This document shows positions 1-7,394 of a DNA stretch of 64,000 bases, piece after piece. The notes beneath the pieces were generated by a model. That model did no database searches, was not told where the DNA came from, and saw only the letters and a list, made by a program, of their open reading frames with translations. Source of the DNA: G963678445 sp963678445. GTDB lineage: Bacteria; Hydrogenedentota; Hydrogenedentia; Hydrogenedentales; G963678445. Where the stretch lies: contig OY782877.1 of NCBI GenBank assembly GCA_963678445.1, positions 3,596,001 to 3,660,000 on the forward strand, read 5' to 3'. The position numbers were made by a program, and so were the translations under genes. Every line of letters starts with the position of its first letter. The stretch's first letter is position 1.

Positions 1-1071
1 GCAAAGCGAACCCATCCACACGCTGCTGAATCGCGTTATGTCCCAGCGTTCGCCCGCGCAGGCCGGGGCCAGGAGCGGCGTTTCGCCGTAGCAGTCCTTC
101 TGCCGGAAGCGAATCCGGCAGGGTGTGTTCGCATGGTTGAGTAGCGCGCCGCCGATGGCCGCCTCGTTGAGCCGTGCGGTGGGGCGTGGAACCGCCGGTT
201 GCCGCCGCGCCTGGACTTCGCAGCAGACGCCGAACTTTCGTTCGCTTTCCCAGGTGTTCGCGAGCATGCGCGTGTTGAGCGCCTTCGTGTTGAGGCGCAT
301 GCGATCGCCCCGGTCGTGCCAAGACATGAAACACGTAGCGGCGGAATCGAAATCACTCAACAGGGTGGTGGCGGAACTGTGGATTAGGAAGCTCCAGACC
401 TTGCGCTTGTACGTCAGGTGGAAACCCGCGCCGAGTCCCGAATGGTTGAGCCGGAAGGTTTCGTCGGGGTCGCCGAACATAATGCGGCGGACAAGGAGCT
501 TCTCCAGGCCGGTCAGTTCGTCCGTGGCCTCGTAATACGCGAGCAGCCATTGCCAGAACCAGGCGCGCGTGCCCGCGGGATGGTGGAAGCGCAGGGCGTC
601 GCGGATGCCGGGAGTCTGCGTTTCCGAACGGATGCGGTAGGCCCCGAGGCTGTGGACCAGTCCGGGCAGCTTCGCGTGATTCAGGATGGGACGGCTGTTG
701 AGACGCAGCGCGGTGCGGTACGTTTCCTCGATCATGCCTTCCCAGCCGAGGTCCACTAGGGAGCGGCGGATAGCCGGGATGGTGGCCTTGCACCGGTAGA
801 GGGGCACGGCTTCTTTAATGATGTTCCGCTGCGTATCCGGCGCGATGGTCCCGTCATACGGGCGGCCCACGATATGGGCAAGGTGCGGAAGGTAGCGCGG
901 CTCGCAAAGGTCCACGTCGAATATCTCGGGAAAACGCTCGATGCGTTCCTTCAACTCGTCCAGGCTCACGGCCGGCACCTTCAGGAACGCTGCCAAGTCG
1001 CCGGTCTCGTCCTCGATGCGGTAGAGGGGTGGCAACAACTCGAAGAGCTTGTTCTCGAAATACCCCGCCAT
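1..1071 (-). CDS. Phage tail protein I-like baseplate protein (partial)
   Basis: The frame is open from the ATG at 1071 to the left edge (357 codons, no stop), so the C-terminus is missing. The N-terminus reads MAGYFENKLFELLPPLYRIE and is followed by a DLAAFLKV/LDELKERIE segment and a RRSLVDLGWEG segment. This resembles the tail protein I family of P2-like and contractile-injection baseplates, which connect the baseplate wedge to the fibre. Its stop-side neighbour in transcription order would be further left. Upstream lies the truncated baseplate J gene, with a double hicBA insertion in between, so the normal J-I order is kept. The start is supported because the upstream frame closes at the same position. 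The family call rests on motif resemblance only. Confidence 0.7.
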   Translation of the reverse strand, partial: MAGYFENKLFELLPPLYRIEDETGDLAAFLKVPAVSLDELKERIERFPEIFDVDLCEPRYLPHLAHIVGRPYDGTIAPDTQRNIIKEAVPLYRCKATIPAIRRSLVDLGWEGMIEETYRTALRLNSRPILNHAKLPGLVHSLGAYRIRSETQTPGIRDALRFHHPAGTRAWFWQWLLAYYEATDELTGLEKLLVRRIMFGDPDETFRLNHSGLGAGFHLTYKRKVWSFLIHSSATTLLSDFDSAATCFMSWHDRGDRMRLNTKALNTRMLANTWESERKFGVCCEVQARRQPAVPRPTARLNEAAIGGALLNHANTPCRIRFRQKDCYGETPLLAPACAGERWDITRFSSVWMGSLC

Positions 1072-1097
1072 CACATAATCTCCGTGACAAAGAGGAT

Positions 1098-1126
1098 TTG
1101 CTGCTTTGAGAAGAAAGAGGTACAAT
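1098..1126 (+). promoter_or_regulatory. Sigma70-type promoter of first hicBA
   Basis: TTGCTG at 1098-1103 and TACAAT at 1121-1126 with a 17-bp spacer, 55 bp before the hicB ATG. Confidence 0.55.
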
Positions 1127-1181
1127 TGGAGCGGATAGTACAACGGGAGCGTTTGCGACGGAACCAAAGGGATGCTTTTTT

Positions 1182-1406
1182 ATGCGCACCATACATTTCA
1201 CAGCTGTGATTGAACGAGAGGGGGATGGCTTTGTCGCGTTGTGTCCCGAGTTGGACATCGCCAGCCAGGGCGATACAGTCGAAGAGGCCCGCACAATGCT
1301 TCAGGAAGCCGTAGAGCTTTTCTTTGAATGTGCTGATGAGGAAGAGGTGCAGCGCCGCACGCAGGGCGAATGTTATATCGTCCCGATGGAGTGTAGCATT
1401 GCCTAA
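1182..1406 (+). CDS. hicB: HicB-family antitoxin
   Basis: 74 aa. The pattern FTAVIEREGDGFVALCPELD, then a gap and DTVEEARTMLQEAVELFFE, is the HicB partial RNase H-like fold that neutralises HicA. The gene overlaps the downstream hicA by 8 bp, as expected for translational coupling. No separate DNA-binding domain follows the core, so it is a short HicB. The pair sits on the plus strand between two minus-strand tail genes and appears to replace the C-terminal part of baseplate J. Confidence 0.85.
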   Translation: MRTIHFTAVIEREGDGFVALCPELDIASQGDTVEEARTMLQEAVELFFECADEEEVQRRTQGECYIVPMECSIA

Positions 1407-1620
1407 GCTCAAGCCGATATCCGGCGCGGAAGCCTGTCGCATACTTTCCGAAAACGGTTTTCTTGAAGTTCGCCGTCGGGGAAGCCATGTTATTATGCAG
1501 AAGCGGGATAACAGCGGAACGACGACGGTGCCTGTACCCGACCACAATGAACTACGTATGGGGACATTACGTTCAATCATTCGCCAGTCTGGTTTGTCAC
1601 GTACGCTTTTTGAAGCATAA
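1399..1620 (+). CDS. hicA: HicA-family mRNA interferase toxin
   Basis: 73 aa from a TTG start at 1399 that overlaps the hicB stop. An alternative longer frame opens at 1324 but lies inside hicB and lacks similarity. The sequence shows the HicA double-stranded-RNA-binding-like pattern: AEACRILSENGFLEVRRRGSHV, with the catalytic His in GSH, then TTVPVPDHNEL and LRSIIRQSGL. HicA cleaves mRNA independently of ribosome position when freed from HicB. All expected motifs are intact. Confidence 0.85.
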   Translation: MPKLKPISGAEACRILSENGFLEVRRRGSHVIMQKRDNSGTTTVPVPDHNELRMGTLRSIIRQSGLSRTLFEA

Positions 1621-1691
1621 TTCGCTATTTGTGTCAGACCTTTTTCGCTTTTTCTCCTCGCCCTCATGACGCCTCCCGTGGCAAAGGACGT

Positions 1692-1720
1692 TTGCTGCTG
1701 CGACGAGATGGGGGTATACT
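1692..1720 (+). promoter_or_regulatory. Sigma70-type promoter of second hicBA
   Basis: TTGCTG at 1692-1697 and TATACT at 1715-1720, 17-bp spacer, 40 bp upstream of the ATG at 1760. The -35 hexamer is the same as in the first hicBA promoter. Confidence 0.55.
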
Positions 1721-1759
1721 TCAAACAGATGATGTTGCTTATTCTTTGAGGTAAATGCG

Positions 1760-1969
1760 ATGAATCAATATACGGCTGTCGTGAAACAGGATGGTGAGTG
1801 GTGGATAGGTTGGATCGAGGAGATTCCGGGAGTGAATTGTCAGGAGCAAACCCGGGACGAACTTCTCGAAACGCTTCGGGTAACGCTTGAGGAAGCGATT
1901 GAAATGAATCGCCAGGACGCCCTTGACGCCGCTCTTGGCAACTATGAAAAAGCCATTGTGAATATCTGA
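1760..1969 (+). CDS. HicB-like antitoxin (second pair)
   Basis: 69 aa. It begins MNQYTAVVKQDGEWWIGWIE, continues with EIPGVNCQEQTRDELLETLR and ends in an acidic helical segment. This is a compact HicB-like fold of the type paired with short HicA proteins. The downstream toxin starts one base after the stop. It is not a recent duplicate of the first pair, because sequence and length differ clearly. Confidence 0.75.
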   Translation: MNQYTAVVKQDGEWWIGWIEEIPGVNCQEQTRDELLETLRVTLEEAIEMNRQDALDAALGNYEKAIVNI

Positions 1970-1970
1970 C

Positions 1971-2159
1971 GTGAAGCGTACTGAACTTATCCAGCATCTG
2001 ACTGCGCACGGATGTGCGCTTATTCGTGAGGGAGATCGTCATTCCTGGTGGGGTAATGACAGGCGTAATACGCGTTTTGCAATTCCCCGGCATCGGGAGA
2101 TTAATGATATCCTCGTGCGGAAAATCTGTCGCGATCTTGATATCCCTGCACCAAAGTAA
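1971..2159 (+). CDS. HicA-like toxin (second pair)
   Basis: 62 aa from a GTG start at 1971. The segment LIQHLTAHGCALIREGDRHS followed by NTRFAIPRHREINDILVRKI matches the HicA fold. The usual GSH motif is GDRHS here, as in the subfamily that has an insertion before the catalytic His. It overlaps nothing and is followed directly by a hairpin with a T run. Confidence 0.75.
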   Translation: MKRTELIQHLTAHGCALIREGDRHSWWGNDRRNTRFAIPRHREINDILVRKICRDLDIPAPK

Positions 2160-2183
2160 GCGTTTTAAAAACGTTTTTTTCAT
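2160..2183 (+). terminator. Intrinsic terminator after second hicA
   Basis: Short A/T-rich hairpin CGTTTT / AAACG followed by a run of seven T, immediately after the hicA stop. Confidence 0.5.
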
Positions 2184-2184
2184 A

Positions 2185-2547
2185 TCACGACGCCCTCCGC
2201 AAGCGGAGCTGCACCTGGCCGAGCGCCGGGATGAGCAGGCCGGCATCGAGCGGCGCAGCGAGGGAGAAGCGAAGGGTCGTCGTCGCGGCCACCGGCCCGT
2301 CCAGCCGGTAACCGATGAGCTTGCAGAGATTGATGACGTTCTGGCGCTGCCGGGCCGTGGGCAGGAATGCCTCGGCGGCCTGCGCGTCGAGGTAGTAGGC
2401 GAGCATGTCGCCGACGCCGCAGAAGAGTTCCAGCAACACAACGCCCAGGTCCGACGCATTGAAGTCCGTCCAGCGGTCCGTCAATTGCGGCACGCGGGCG
2501 AGCAGTTCACGTCGGAGGGATTCATAGTCCTTGTTCGCGTAATTCAT
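2185..2547 (-). pseudogene. Baseplate J-like protein, N-terminal fragment
   Basis: 120 codons from ATG 2547. MNYANKDYESLRRELLARVP and WTDFNASDLGVVLLELFCGV, then the DMLAYYLDAQAAEAFL segment, are the typical N-terminus of putative baseplate assembly proteins of the gpJ type, normally several hundred residues long. The frame ends soon after VQLR at a junction with the hicBA insertion. The next backbone gene starts at 1071, so most of the J protein is gone. A perfect palindrome, CTCCGC-AA-GCGGAG, lies at the junction (about 2199-2212). Confidence 0.75.
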
Positions 2548-2550
2548 TTC

Positions 2551-2607
2551 GGTTCCCGGTTATGGGTTTCCGCTTTCCAGTTCTCCTTAACCGGTAACTG
2601 AAAACCG
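2551..2607. repeat. Low-complexity 'GGTTACTGGTTTCC'-type intergenic tract
   Basis: Tandem-like mixture of units such as GGTTCCCGG, GGGTTTCC, TTTCCAGTTCTCC and CCGGTAACTG. Related tracts occur at 6645-6745 and 28605-28678, always outside genes. Confidence 0.5.
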
Positions 2608-2620
2608 CCTATGGGTTATT

Positions 2621-2647
2621 TACCGGAAGGCGGCGGAAACTGTCGGG
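2621..2647 (-). promoter_or_regulatory. Conserved 27-bp boundary motif, copy A
   Basis: On the plus strand it reads TACCGGA, 13 variable bases, then TGTCGGG. The same spacing occurs in four other copies. On the minus strand it faces the baseplate J start, 74 bp away. On the plus strand it precedes the phd/parE promoter. Confidence 0.6.
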
Positions 2648-2675
2648 TGATGGGACATTTCTTAGAGGAAAGCGT

Positions 2676-2704
2676 TTGCATTAGAACCGAATATGGTTTA
2701 TATT
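2676..2704 (+). promoter_or_regulatory. Sigma70-type promoter of phd/parE
   Basis: TTGCAT at 2676-2681, 17-bp spacer, TATATT at 2699-2704. An AAGGA ribosome binding site lies about 9 bases before the ATG at 2733. Confidence 0.55.
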
Positions 2705-2732
2705 CAGTCTTACTATGCAAAGGAACAAAGCT

Positions 2733-3008
2733 ATGAGACTTTCTCACCAAATCAAACCCATCAGTTATCTCAAAGCGCATGCCGCCGAGGTGGCGCGTAC
2801 GCTTGGGGAGCAGGGAGAGCCGTTGGTCATCACGCAAAACGGCGAGGCGAAGCTGGTTGTTCAGGACATCGAGAGTTTTGAGCAAACCCAGGAAACCATG
2901 GCGTTGCTCAAAATTCTAGCCCTGGGCAACCGTCAGATTGAGCAGGGAAAAACCCGTCCGGCGAACGAAATCATCAAGCGTCTGCGCAAGAACCGGGAGA
3001 CGCGGTGA
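2733..3008 (+). CDS. Phd/YefM-type antitoxin
   Basis: 91 aa, started at ATG 2733 because AAGGA is correctly spaced there. The N-terminus LSHQIKPISYLKAHAAEVAR, followed by GEPLVITQNGEAKLVVQDI, is the classical Phd DNA-binding fold, which dimerises and represses its own promoter. The C-terminal helix (residues about 55-91) is charged and would wrap the toxin. The gene overlaps the toxin start by 4 bp (GTGA-type overlap). Confidence 0.9.
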   Translation: MRLSHQIKPISYLKAHAAEVARTLGEQGEPLVITQNGEAKLVVQDIESFEQTQETMALLKILALGNRQIEQGKTRPANEIIKRLRKNRETR

Positions 3009-3340
3009 TGCCGTTTCCCGTGCTACTGACCGATGACGCGGCCCGTGATCTCGAAGAACTCTATGCGTACATCGCGCAGCATGACAGCTCCCGGAGAGCT
3101 GATGCCGTGCTTGATAAACTGGAAGGGATTCTTGAGGGACTGCGGGAATCACCGGAGCGTGGTGCGTATCCTAAAGAACTTATCGCGTTGGGGATTCGGG
3201 AATACCGCCAGGTCTTCTTCAAACCCTACCGGCTCATTTACCGGGTAATCGGGAAGAAGGTATACGTCCTGCTAATTGCCGACGGTCGTCGCGATATGCA
3301 GACCCTGCTGGAGCGTCGATTGCTCGAGTCGGATGCGTGA
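3005..3340 (+). CDS. ParE/RelE-superfamily toxin
   Basis: 111 aa from GTG 3005 (or ATG 3008). LLTDDAARDLEELYAYIAQH, then GAYPKELIALGIREYRQVFF and PYRLIYRV, form the ParE-type barrel. The partner Phd-type antitoxin is directly upstream. The terminal segment LLIADGRRDMQTLLERRLLE is typical of ParE proteins paired with Phd. Whether it targets gyrase or mRNA cannot be decided from sequence. A MITE-like repeat begins just after the stop. Confidence 0.88.
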   Translation: MMPFPVLLTDDAARDLEELYAYIAQHDSSRRADAVLDKLEGILEGLRESPERGAYPKELIALGIREYRQVFFKPYRLIYRVIGKKVYVLLIADGRRDMQTLLERRLLESDA

Positions 3341-3345
3341 CCGAG

Positions 3346-3436
3346 ATCCCAAAAGCTCTCATAAAAAACGAAATTTCTGCTGTGGTCAGGGACGGCAAGG
3401 ACCATATATATTGCCTGTGGCGCTGGCCACTTTAGG
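3346..3436 (+). repeat. MITE-like repeat R1, copy a
   Basis: Contains CATAAAAAACGAAATTTCTG, then GTCAGGGACGGCAAGGACC, then the GTGGCGCTGGCCAC hairpin. Related copies are at 27505, 30338, 52968, 53172, 53535 and 56709. It closes the right side of the phd/parE insertion and touches the gp25 stop. Confidence 0.7.
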
Positions 3437-3893
3437 GTATTTCTCTGTGGTAAGGAAAAACCAAGTTGCCTTCCACCTGCGTTTTGATGACGCGGTAGGC
3501 GATGCGCACCAGCAGCACGTTCCGGTCAATGTTCTCGGGCGAGTCGTCGAAGGAGACCCCGGTCACCCGGACGCGCTTCTCCCAACGTCGGATGGCGTCG
3601 ATGACATGGTGACGCACGAGTCCCTTCAGCACGGCGTCGTTCTGCTCAAAAACCAGATCCTTCAGCCGCGAGCCGAACTCCGGGTTCATGAAGCGTTCGC
3701 CGGGGCGTGTCCCGAGAATCTGCAGGATGCTTTCATGGATATGGGCATGTTCCTGCGAGGTCGTTGTCGAGATGCGCGCCCCGCCGGAACGCTTGTGAAA
3801 CTGGAATGGGAACTTGAGCCCCTTGCCCAGAAAAGTGCTGAGTGCATCGTTCGAAGTGTGAAGTGCAGAGTTATCTTTTGCCGCCTTCGGCAT
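3432..3893 (-). CDS. GPW/gp25-family baseplate wedge protein
   Basis: About 153 aa. The core GLKFPFQFHKRSGGARIS, QEHAHIHESILQILGTRPGE, RFMNPEFGSRLKDLVFEQND and WEKRVRVTGVSF matches the gp25/lysozyme-like wedge family that initiates sheath assembly. The start at 3893 (MPKAAKDN) is uncertain. The first about 25 residues come from a low-complexity tract (3835-3968), and the family usually begins near FLGKGLKF. It is the last gene of an overlapping minus-strand baseplate block and is followed by the phd/parE insertion. Confidence 0.82.
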   Translation of the reverse strand: MPKAAKDNSALHTSNDALSTFLGKGLKFPFQFHKRSGGARISTTTSQEHAHIHESILQILGTRPGERFMNPEFGSRLKDLVFEQNDAVLKGLVRHHVIDAIRRWEKRVRVTGVSFDDSPENIDRNVLLVRIAYRVIKTQVEGNLVFPYHREIP

Positions 3894-3968
3894 CTTGCTA
3901 TTTTTACTTCTCACTTCGCACTTCGCACCTCGTACTTGCCACTTCTCTCGTCGTACCTCGCACTCCGC
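3835..3968. repeat. Low-complexity GAAGTGCGAAGTG-type tract
   Basis: On the minus strand, units such as GAAGTGCGAAGTGAGAAGT and TGGCAAGTACGAGGTGCGAA recur; in frame they encode repeated EVR/KCEVR-like peptides. The tract starts immediately after the stop of the upstream gene (3970) and has invaded the 5' end of the gp25 gene. Confidence 0.6.
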
Positions 3969-3969
3969 A

Positions 3970-4359
3970 CTATTCTTCCCTCCGGCATTCGCCTTCACAG
4001 ATGGGACGCGTTTCCTGTACGTCCACGGGCGGCGCGGGTTCGGGGAAACGGATGACGAGATCGAGGCCGTTTCCGGTCGCGAGGCGGATGGTGCCGTCCA
4101 GTTCGACGACACCGCGATGGCCGCTTTCTTCCGTAGCAAAGTTCTTGATGCCGTCCGGCAGGATACCCACCTCGATCTCTTCGCCGAAGGCCTCTATGCG
4201 TGGATAGCTCAAGAGCACGGTCGTGCCCGCCAGATGGAAGATAGTCGCGGTCCGCTCGTTGTGGTTGACCGTGAGCAGCGCATTTTCTGCAATAGGCGCA
4301 AGGAAGCGACCGTTACCTACCTGTTCGGCTTTCACCTCCACCGGGAGGCCGGTGATCAT
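3970..4359 (-). CDS. Baseplate-associated protein of unknown function
   Basis: 129 aa from ATG 4359, overlapping the stop of the upstream gene as ATGA. It begins MITGLPVEVKAEQVGNGRFL and is rich in beta-strand-like segments (NALLTVNHNERTATIFHLAG, GVVELDGTIRLATGNGL). No catalytic motif is seen. Translational coupling with its neighbours indicates it belongs to the tail/baseplate block. I do not recognise the family. Confidence 0.7.
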   Translation of the reverse strand: MITGLPVEVKAEQVGNGRFLAPIAENALLTVNHNERTATIFHLAGTTVLLSYPRIEAFGEEIEVGILPDGIKNFATEESGHRGVVELDGTIRLATGNGLDLVIRFPEPAPPVDVQETRPICEGECRREE

Positions 4360-5225
4360 GGCGGTCTCGTGGTAACGCGCACGGCCGCGGGATCGAGCCG
4401 AAGCGTTACGCCGTTGGGTAGCGCAATCTCGCGGCCAAGCGCCGGCGTCAGGGCTTGTGCCTCGCCGTCCGCGCCGATAAAGGCCAGCGTTCCGTCGGCA
4501 CTCACGCGGACCATGTCGCCGTTGGCCAGGCCAAAGAGGCGGCCTCCGTCGGGCAGATCGCGCGCTGTCGTGCCTTCCGGCAGGGATTCGAAGGGATACG
4601 GATCCACCGGCGGCGGTTCCTCGGGCGGCGGATTGACGTTCTGGAGATAGGCCGCGACCTGCTGCTGGTTCGCCGCGATGGCCGCTTCGGCCTGGGCTCG
4701 AATCGCCTCGGACGCCTGGTGGCTGGCCTCGAAGGTGTTCTCCATGGCAACCAGGGTTATACCGATGGCCTGCAGCTTGTCCTCCAGCCACTGCGGGAGC
4801 GGCTGTTGCGCCGTCTGTATGGCCGTCTGCAATGCGGCCAGCTCCCCGCGAATCTGGTCCAGACTCGCGCGCAATTGCGTCGAGAAGGTCCCGGCCTCGT
4901 CGGAGAAACAGGCGGTCAGTCCGTCCGCCACGCCCTGCAAGGCGCCGAGTTGCAGCGTCAACACGTCACGAAGGGCCGTATGCTGGGTCTCGATAGAGGC
5001 GCGCATCTGCCCGAGCGCCGTGTTCGTTCCGGTAATAGGTGTTTCCAGCCCGGCTACCCGCGTGGCAAGCGTGTCCAGCTTCGGGGCGACGGCGTTCTGG
5101 AAAGCGGTCAGGGCCTGGGTATGGGCGTTGAGTTTATCGCGCACTTCGCCCAGGACCTCGGCGGTCACCTCGAATTCCAGGTGATGCCCGGCGCGGCTGG
5201 AGTTGTCCATCAAGACGGCCATCAC
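4356..5225 (-). CDS. Coiled-coil protein in the baseplate block
   Basis: 289 aa. Residues about 20-180 are heptad-like and rich in Ala, Gln, Leu and Thr. A proline hinge NPPPEEPPPVDPYPFESLPE follows, then a C-terminal domain (about 60 residues) with repeated beta-hairpin-like units DLPDGGRLFGLANGDMVRVS and ADGTLAFIGADGEAQALT. The layout fits a fibre, spacer or measuring component, but no family is recognised. It overlaps its neighbours on both sides by 4 bp. Confidence 0.7.
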   Translation of the reverse strand: MMAVLMDNSSRAGHHLEFEVTAEVLGEVRDKLNAHTQALTAFQNAVAPKLDTLATRVAGLETPITGTNTALGQMRASIETQHTALRDVLTLQLGALQGVADGLTACFSDEAGTFSTQLRASLDQIRGELAALQTAIQTAQQPLPQWLEDKLQAIGITLVAMENTFEASHQASEAIRAQAEAAIAANQQQVAAYLQNVNPPPEEPPPVDPYPFESLPEGTTARDLPDGGRLFGLANGDMVRVSADGTLAFIGADGEAQALTPALGREIALPNGVTLRLDPAAVRVTTRPP

Positions 5226-6322
5226 GCGACTCCCACGGCGGTCTTGAGCAGGTCCACGCAGACGCGCGTCTCGCCGATGTCGATGTCATAAGGAGGGGTG
5301 CCGATCATCTCGGCCAGGCCGCGCCGCCACGTCCGCCGTCCGGGCACGGTGCCGTAAGCGGTCCCGTCGCCCATGGCGGCTTCGAGCAGGTTGTTGGCGC
5401 CGTCGGGCGCGAAGTCGTAGACCGTTCCGGTCCCGTCTGGAATGGCGCGGGTGTTCACGATGCGTTCGACGGCCTGGCGCATATCGCGCAGGTAGAGCGG
5501 CACGAGTGGATGGTTGTCTATGCCGTTCAGGGCGGGCACATTGACCCCGCCGTCCGGCGTGCCGAGGGATTGCCGCTGGCCGTCTTTCGTGTAGCGGCGC
5601 CACTCGGTCTGCGTGATGACAATCTGCGTCACGAGGCTCACGATCATCGTTACGATGTCGCCCGTTGAGGGCGCGATGAGATACTGTCCACCCGTTCCCT
5701 CTGCAAGGGTCGTGTAGCTGGCCTCGCAAAGCGGCCATGTATTGGCGCTCGAGCAGATGCTGCAGGCGATGGTGGAGGCGGCGTTGAGTTCGCCGATAAC
5801 GGTGTTCAGTTCCTCGTCGGCATTGAGATAGTGCTGTGTGCCGACGCGCCATTGCGCCGCCGTTTCGTCACTGATGGTAAGGAGCATGCGGCGTGCGTCG
5901 GAGGCCCACATGGTGTCCATAATACCGAGGCGCAGGGCGTTGAGATACCACTCGCCGGAACCGTTCGCGGCGGGAAATCCGTCCATGGCGGCCTGGAAGG
6001 CGGCTTGGTCGCGGGTCGGCTGGCAGCGAATCAGCGCACGTCGGAGGTATGTGGCGTTGTTCGTGTCGCCGTCCACGCCCTGCTGCATCACGCCGATACG
6101 GATGTTGCTGTACGCGCCGATGATCTGTGTGAAGAGATCGCTCACCTGTGTTCGCACGGCGTCAATGACATGCTGCATCGAGCCGGAGATATCGATAATG
6201 ATCATCACGTCAAGATGCGAGATAGTCTGCTCCAGGACGTGCTCGATAGCGTTGATGTCGCGCATGAGTTCAATGACGTGACGACCGGCGCAGTGTCGGC
6301 CGACGTAGGGATTCCTCGCCAT
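5222..6322 (-). CDS. VWA-domain protein in the tail operon
   Basis: 366 aa from ATG 6322 (MARNPYVG), which overlaps the upstream stop as ATGA. Residues about 30-240 form a von Willebrand A domain. VMIIIDISGSMQHVIDAVR contains the DxSGS MIDAS metal-binding motif, and TISDETAAQW and TGGQYLIAPSTGDIVTMI fit later strands. The C-terminal 120 residues (LYLRDMRQAVERIVNTRAIP and the final GETRVCVDLL) are not recognised. A VWA domain inside a phage tail operon is unusual; binding to a surface protein is an inference. Confidence 0.82.
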   Translation of the reverse strand: MARNPYVGRHCAGRHVIELMRDINAIEHVLEQTISHLDVMIIIDISGSMQHVIDAVRTQVSDLFTQIIGAYSNIRIGVMQQGVDGDTNNATYLRRALIRCQPTRDQAAFQAAMDGFPAANGSGEWYLNALRLGIMDTMWASDARRMLLTISDETAAQWRVGTQHYLNADEELNTVIGELNAASTIACSICSSANTWPLCEASYTTLAEGTGGQYLIAPSTGDIVTMIVSLVTQIVITQTEWRRYTKDGQRQSLGTPDGGVNVPALNGIDNHPLVPLYLRDMRQAVERIVNTRAIPDGTGTVYDFAPDGANNLLEAAMGDGTAYGTVPGRRTWRRGLAEMIGTPPYDIDIGETRVCVDLLKTAVGVA

Positions 6323-6621
6323 CACGATTCCTCCCACGACAACCAGACGGCCTGCGGTTCCTCGGGCGCAATGACCTCGACCTGTATATGGCGAAGACTG
6401 GATTGACCGTTGAGTGTAAAATCGTAGACGCTGATCATGGTCGCGCCAACCTTGCTTCCTAGGCTGACCATTCCATTCGAATCCACGGCGGCGATACTGT
6501 TATCCGTTGAAATAAAAAGCGGCGCACCCACAAGCGTGCCGGCAATGCAAAGGGGCACCGTCTGACTTGTTGTGGATTTAGAGACCTTGATGTGTTTAGG
6601 GAACACGTCCCAGTAACGCAT
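6322..6621 (-). CDS. Small BIG2-like Ig-fold protein
   Basis: 99 aa. The segment LFISTDNSIAAVDSNGMVSL, then GSKVGATMISVYD, is the signature of bacterial Ig-like group 2 domains (an S-s-n-x-A-x-V-D-x-N-G pattern). Such domains decorate phage tails and bind carbohydrate. It is translationally coupled to the VWA gene downstream. There is no signal peptide, as expected for a virion component. Confidence 0.7.
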   Translation of the reverse strand: MRYWDVFPKHIKVSKSTTSQTVPLCIAGTLVGAPLFISTDNSIAAVDSNGMVSLGSKVGATMISVYDFTLNGQSSLRHIQVEVIAPEEPQAVWLSWEES

Positions 6622-6644
6622 TGCTCAGCTCCTTTCGTCGCTCA

Positions 6645-6745
6645 TAATGGGTTTCCAGTTTCTGGTTGTCAGTTACCAGTTATTTTGTTGTTGTTCCTTG
6701 CAGGTGGTGTCTCCATCTACAACTGGAAACTGGTAACTGACAACC
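6645..6745. repeat. Inverted low-complexity tract (AACTGGTAACTG type)
   Basis: GGGTTTCCAGTTTCTGGTTG near 6648 is mirrored by CAACTGGAAACTGGTAACTG near 6720, giving a long imperfect stem with a TTTTGTTGTTGTTCC-containing loop. It fills the gap between the PAAR gene and the BIG2-like gene. Confidence 0.55.
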
Positions 6746-6746
6746 C

Positions 6747-7013
6747 TTAACCATTCATCGTGTTTGGGCTGCCTGCCACGATGACCGCGCCGCAGCCGGT
6801 CGAATCGCCTACGCGAGCAATGGGTTGGCCTTCCACCAGAGTCCTGCTGCTGCCGGTGACGATGGGCGTTACGCCATGCCCGGGTATCGGGCAGACATGC
6901 AGATCGCCCATGCGCGCTACGAGGATGCCGTTGACCATGGTCCGGCTTGCGGACGTGATAATGACGCCCCCGTGATTGCTTGGGTCACCCAGTCGCGCCA
7001 CGGACCTGCTCAT
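6747..7013 (-). CDS. PAAR-repeat spike-tip protein
   Basis: 88 aa from ATG 7013 (MSRSVARLGDPSNHGG). It has PAAR-type repeats: ARLGD near the start, VARMGDLHVCPIPGHG, and ARVGDSTGCGAVIVAGSPN. His and Cys residues are placed as in the zinc-binding tip. PAAR proteins cap the gp5/VgrG needle of phage tails, T6SS and extracellular injection systems. Its start overlaps the upstream stop by 4 bp, and the spike gene is two genes upstream, which supports the role. Confidence 0.9.
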   Translation of the reverse strand: MSRSVARLGDPSNHGGVIITSASRTMVNGILVARMGDLHVCPIPGHGVTPIVTGSSRTLVEGQPIARVGDSTGCGAVIVAGSPNTMNG

Positions 7014-7381
7014 GCCCGCACCTTCATAAGGAGATTGATCAGGAAGCCGATAAGCCCGCCGATAGAACCGCCGATACCCAACGCCAGTCCCGCGATCTTC
7101 CACATGGTGTCCGTGCCGAGTTTCGCGCCGACGCGGCTGTGGAGCCGGTTGATCTCGTCAGCATGGCGGTGCAGTTCCTCGTTAATGCCGCGCACGAGCA
7201 CATCCACGTTTTCCTTGTCCGACTTCTTCTCGATTTCCCGCTCGATTTTCTCGAGCCGGTCCTGTATCTCCCGGCGATGGTTCTCCAGGATGTTGCGGAA
7301 CTCCTGGCGCCAAGCGTCGAAGGTTCGCGTCAGGAACTCCTCGTGGCAGGCGATGCCGCCCGGTTGGGGCTGATCCGTCAT
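7010..7381 (-). CDS. Coiled-coil protein with C-terminal membrane segment
   Basis: 123 aa. Residues 15-60 are strongly charged and heptad-like (RREIQDRLEKIEREIEKKSD). A hydrophobic glycine-rich segment near the end, MWKIAGLALGIGGSIGGLIG, continues to the C-terminus. The arrangement resembles holin/spanin-accessory or tail-tip membrane proteins. It lies between the spike and PAAR genes. No family is assigned. Confidence 0.65.
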   Translation of the reverse strand: MTDQPQPGGIACHEEFLTRTFDAWRQEFRNILENHRREIQDRLEKIEREIEKKSDKENVDVLVRGINEELHRHADEINRLHSRVGAKLGTDTMWKIAGLALGIGGSIGGLIGFLINLLMKVRA

Positions 7382-7394
7382 GTAGTCTTCCTTC

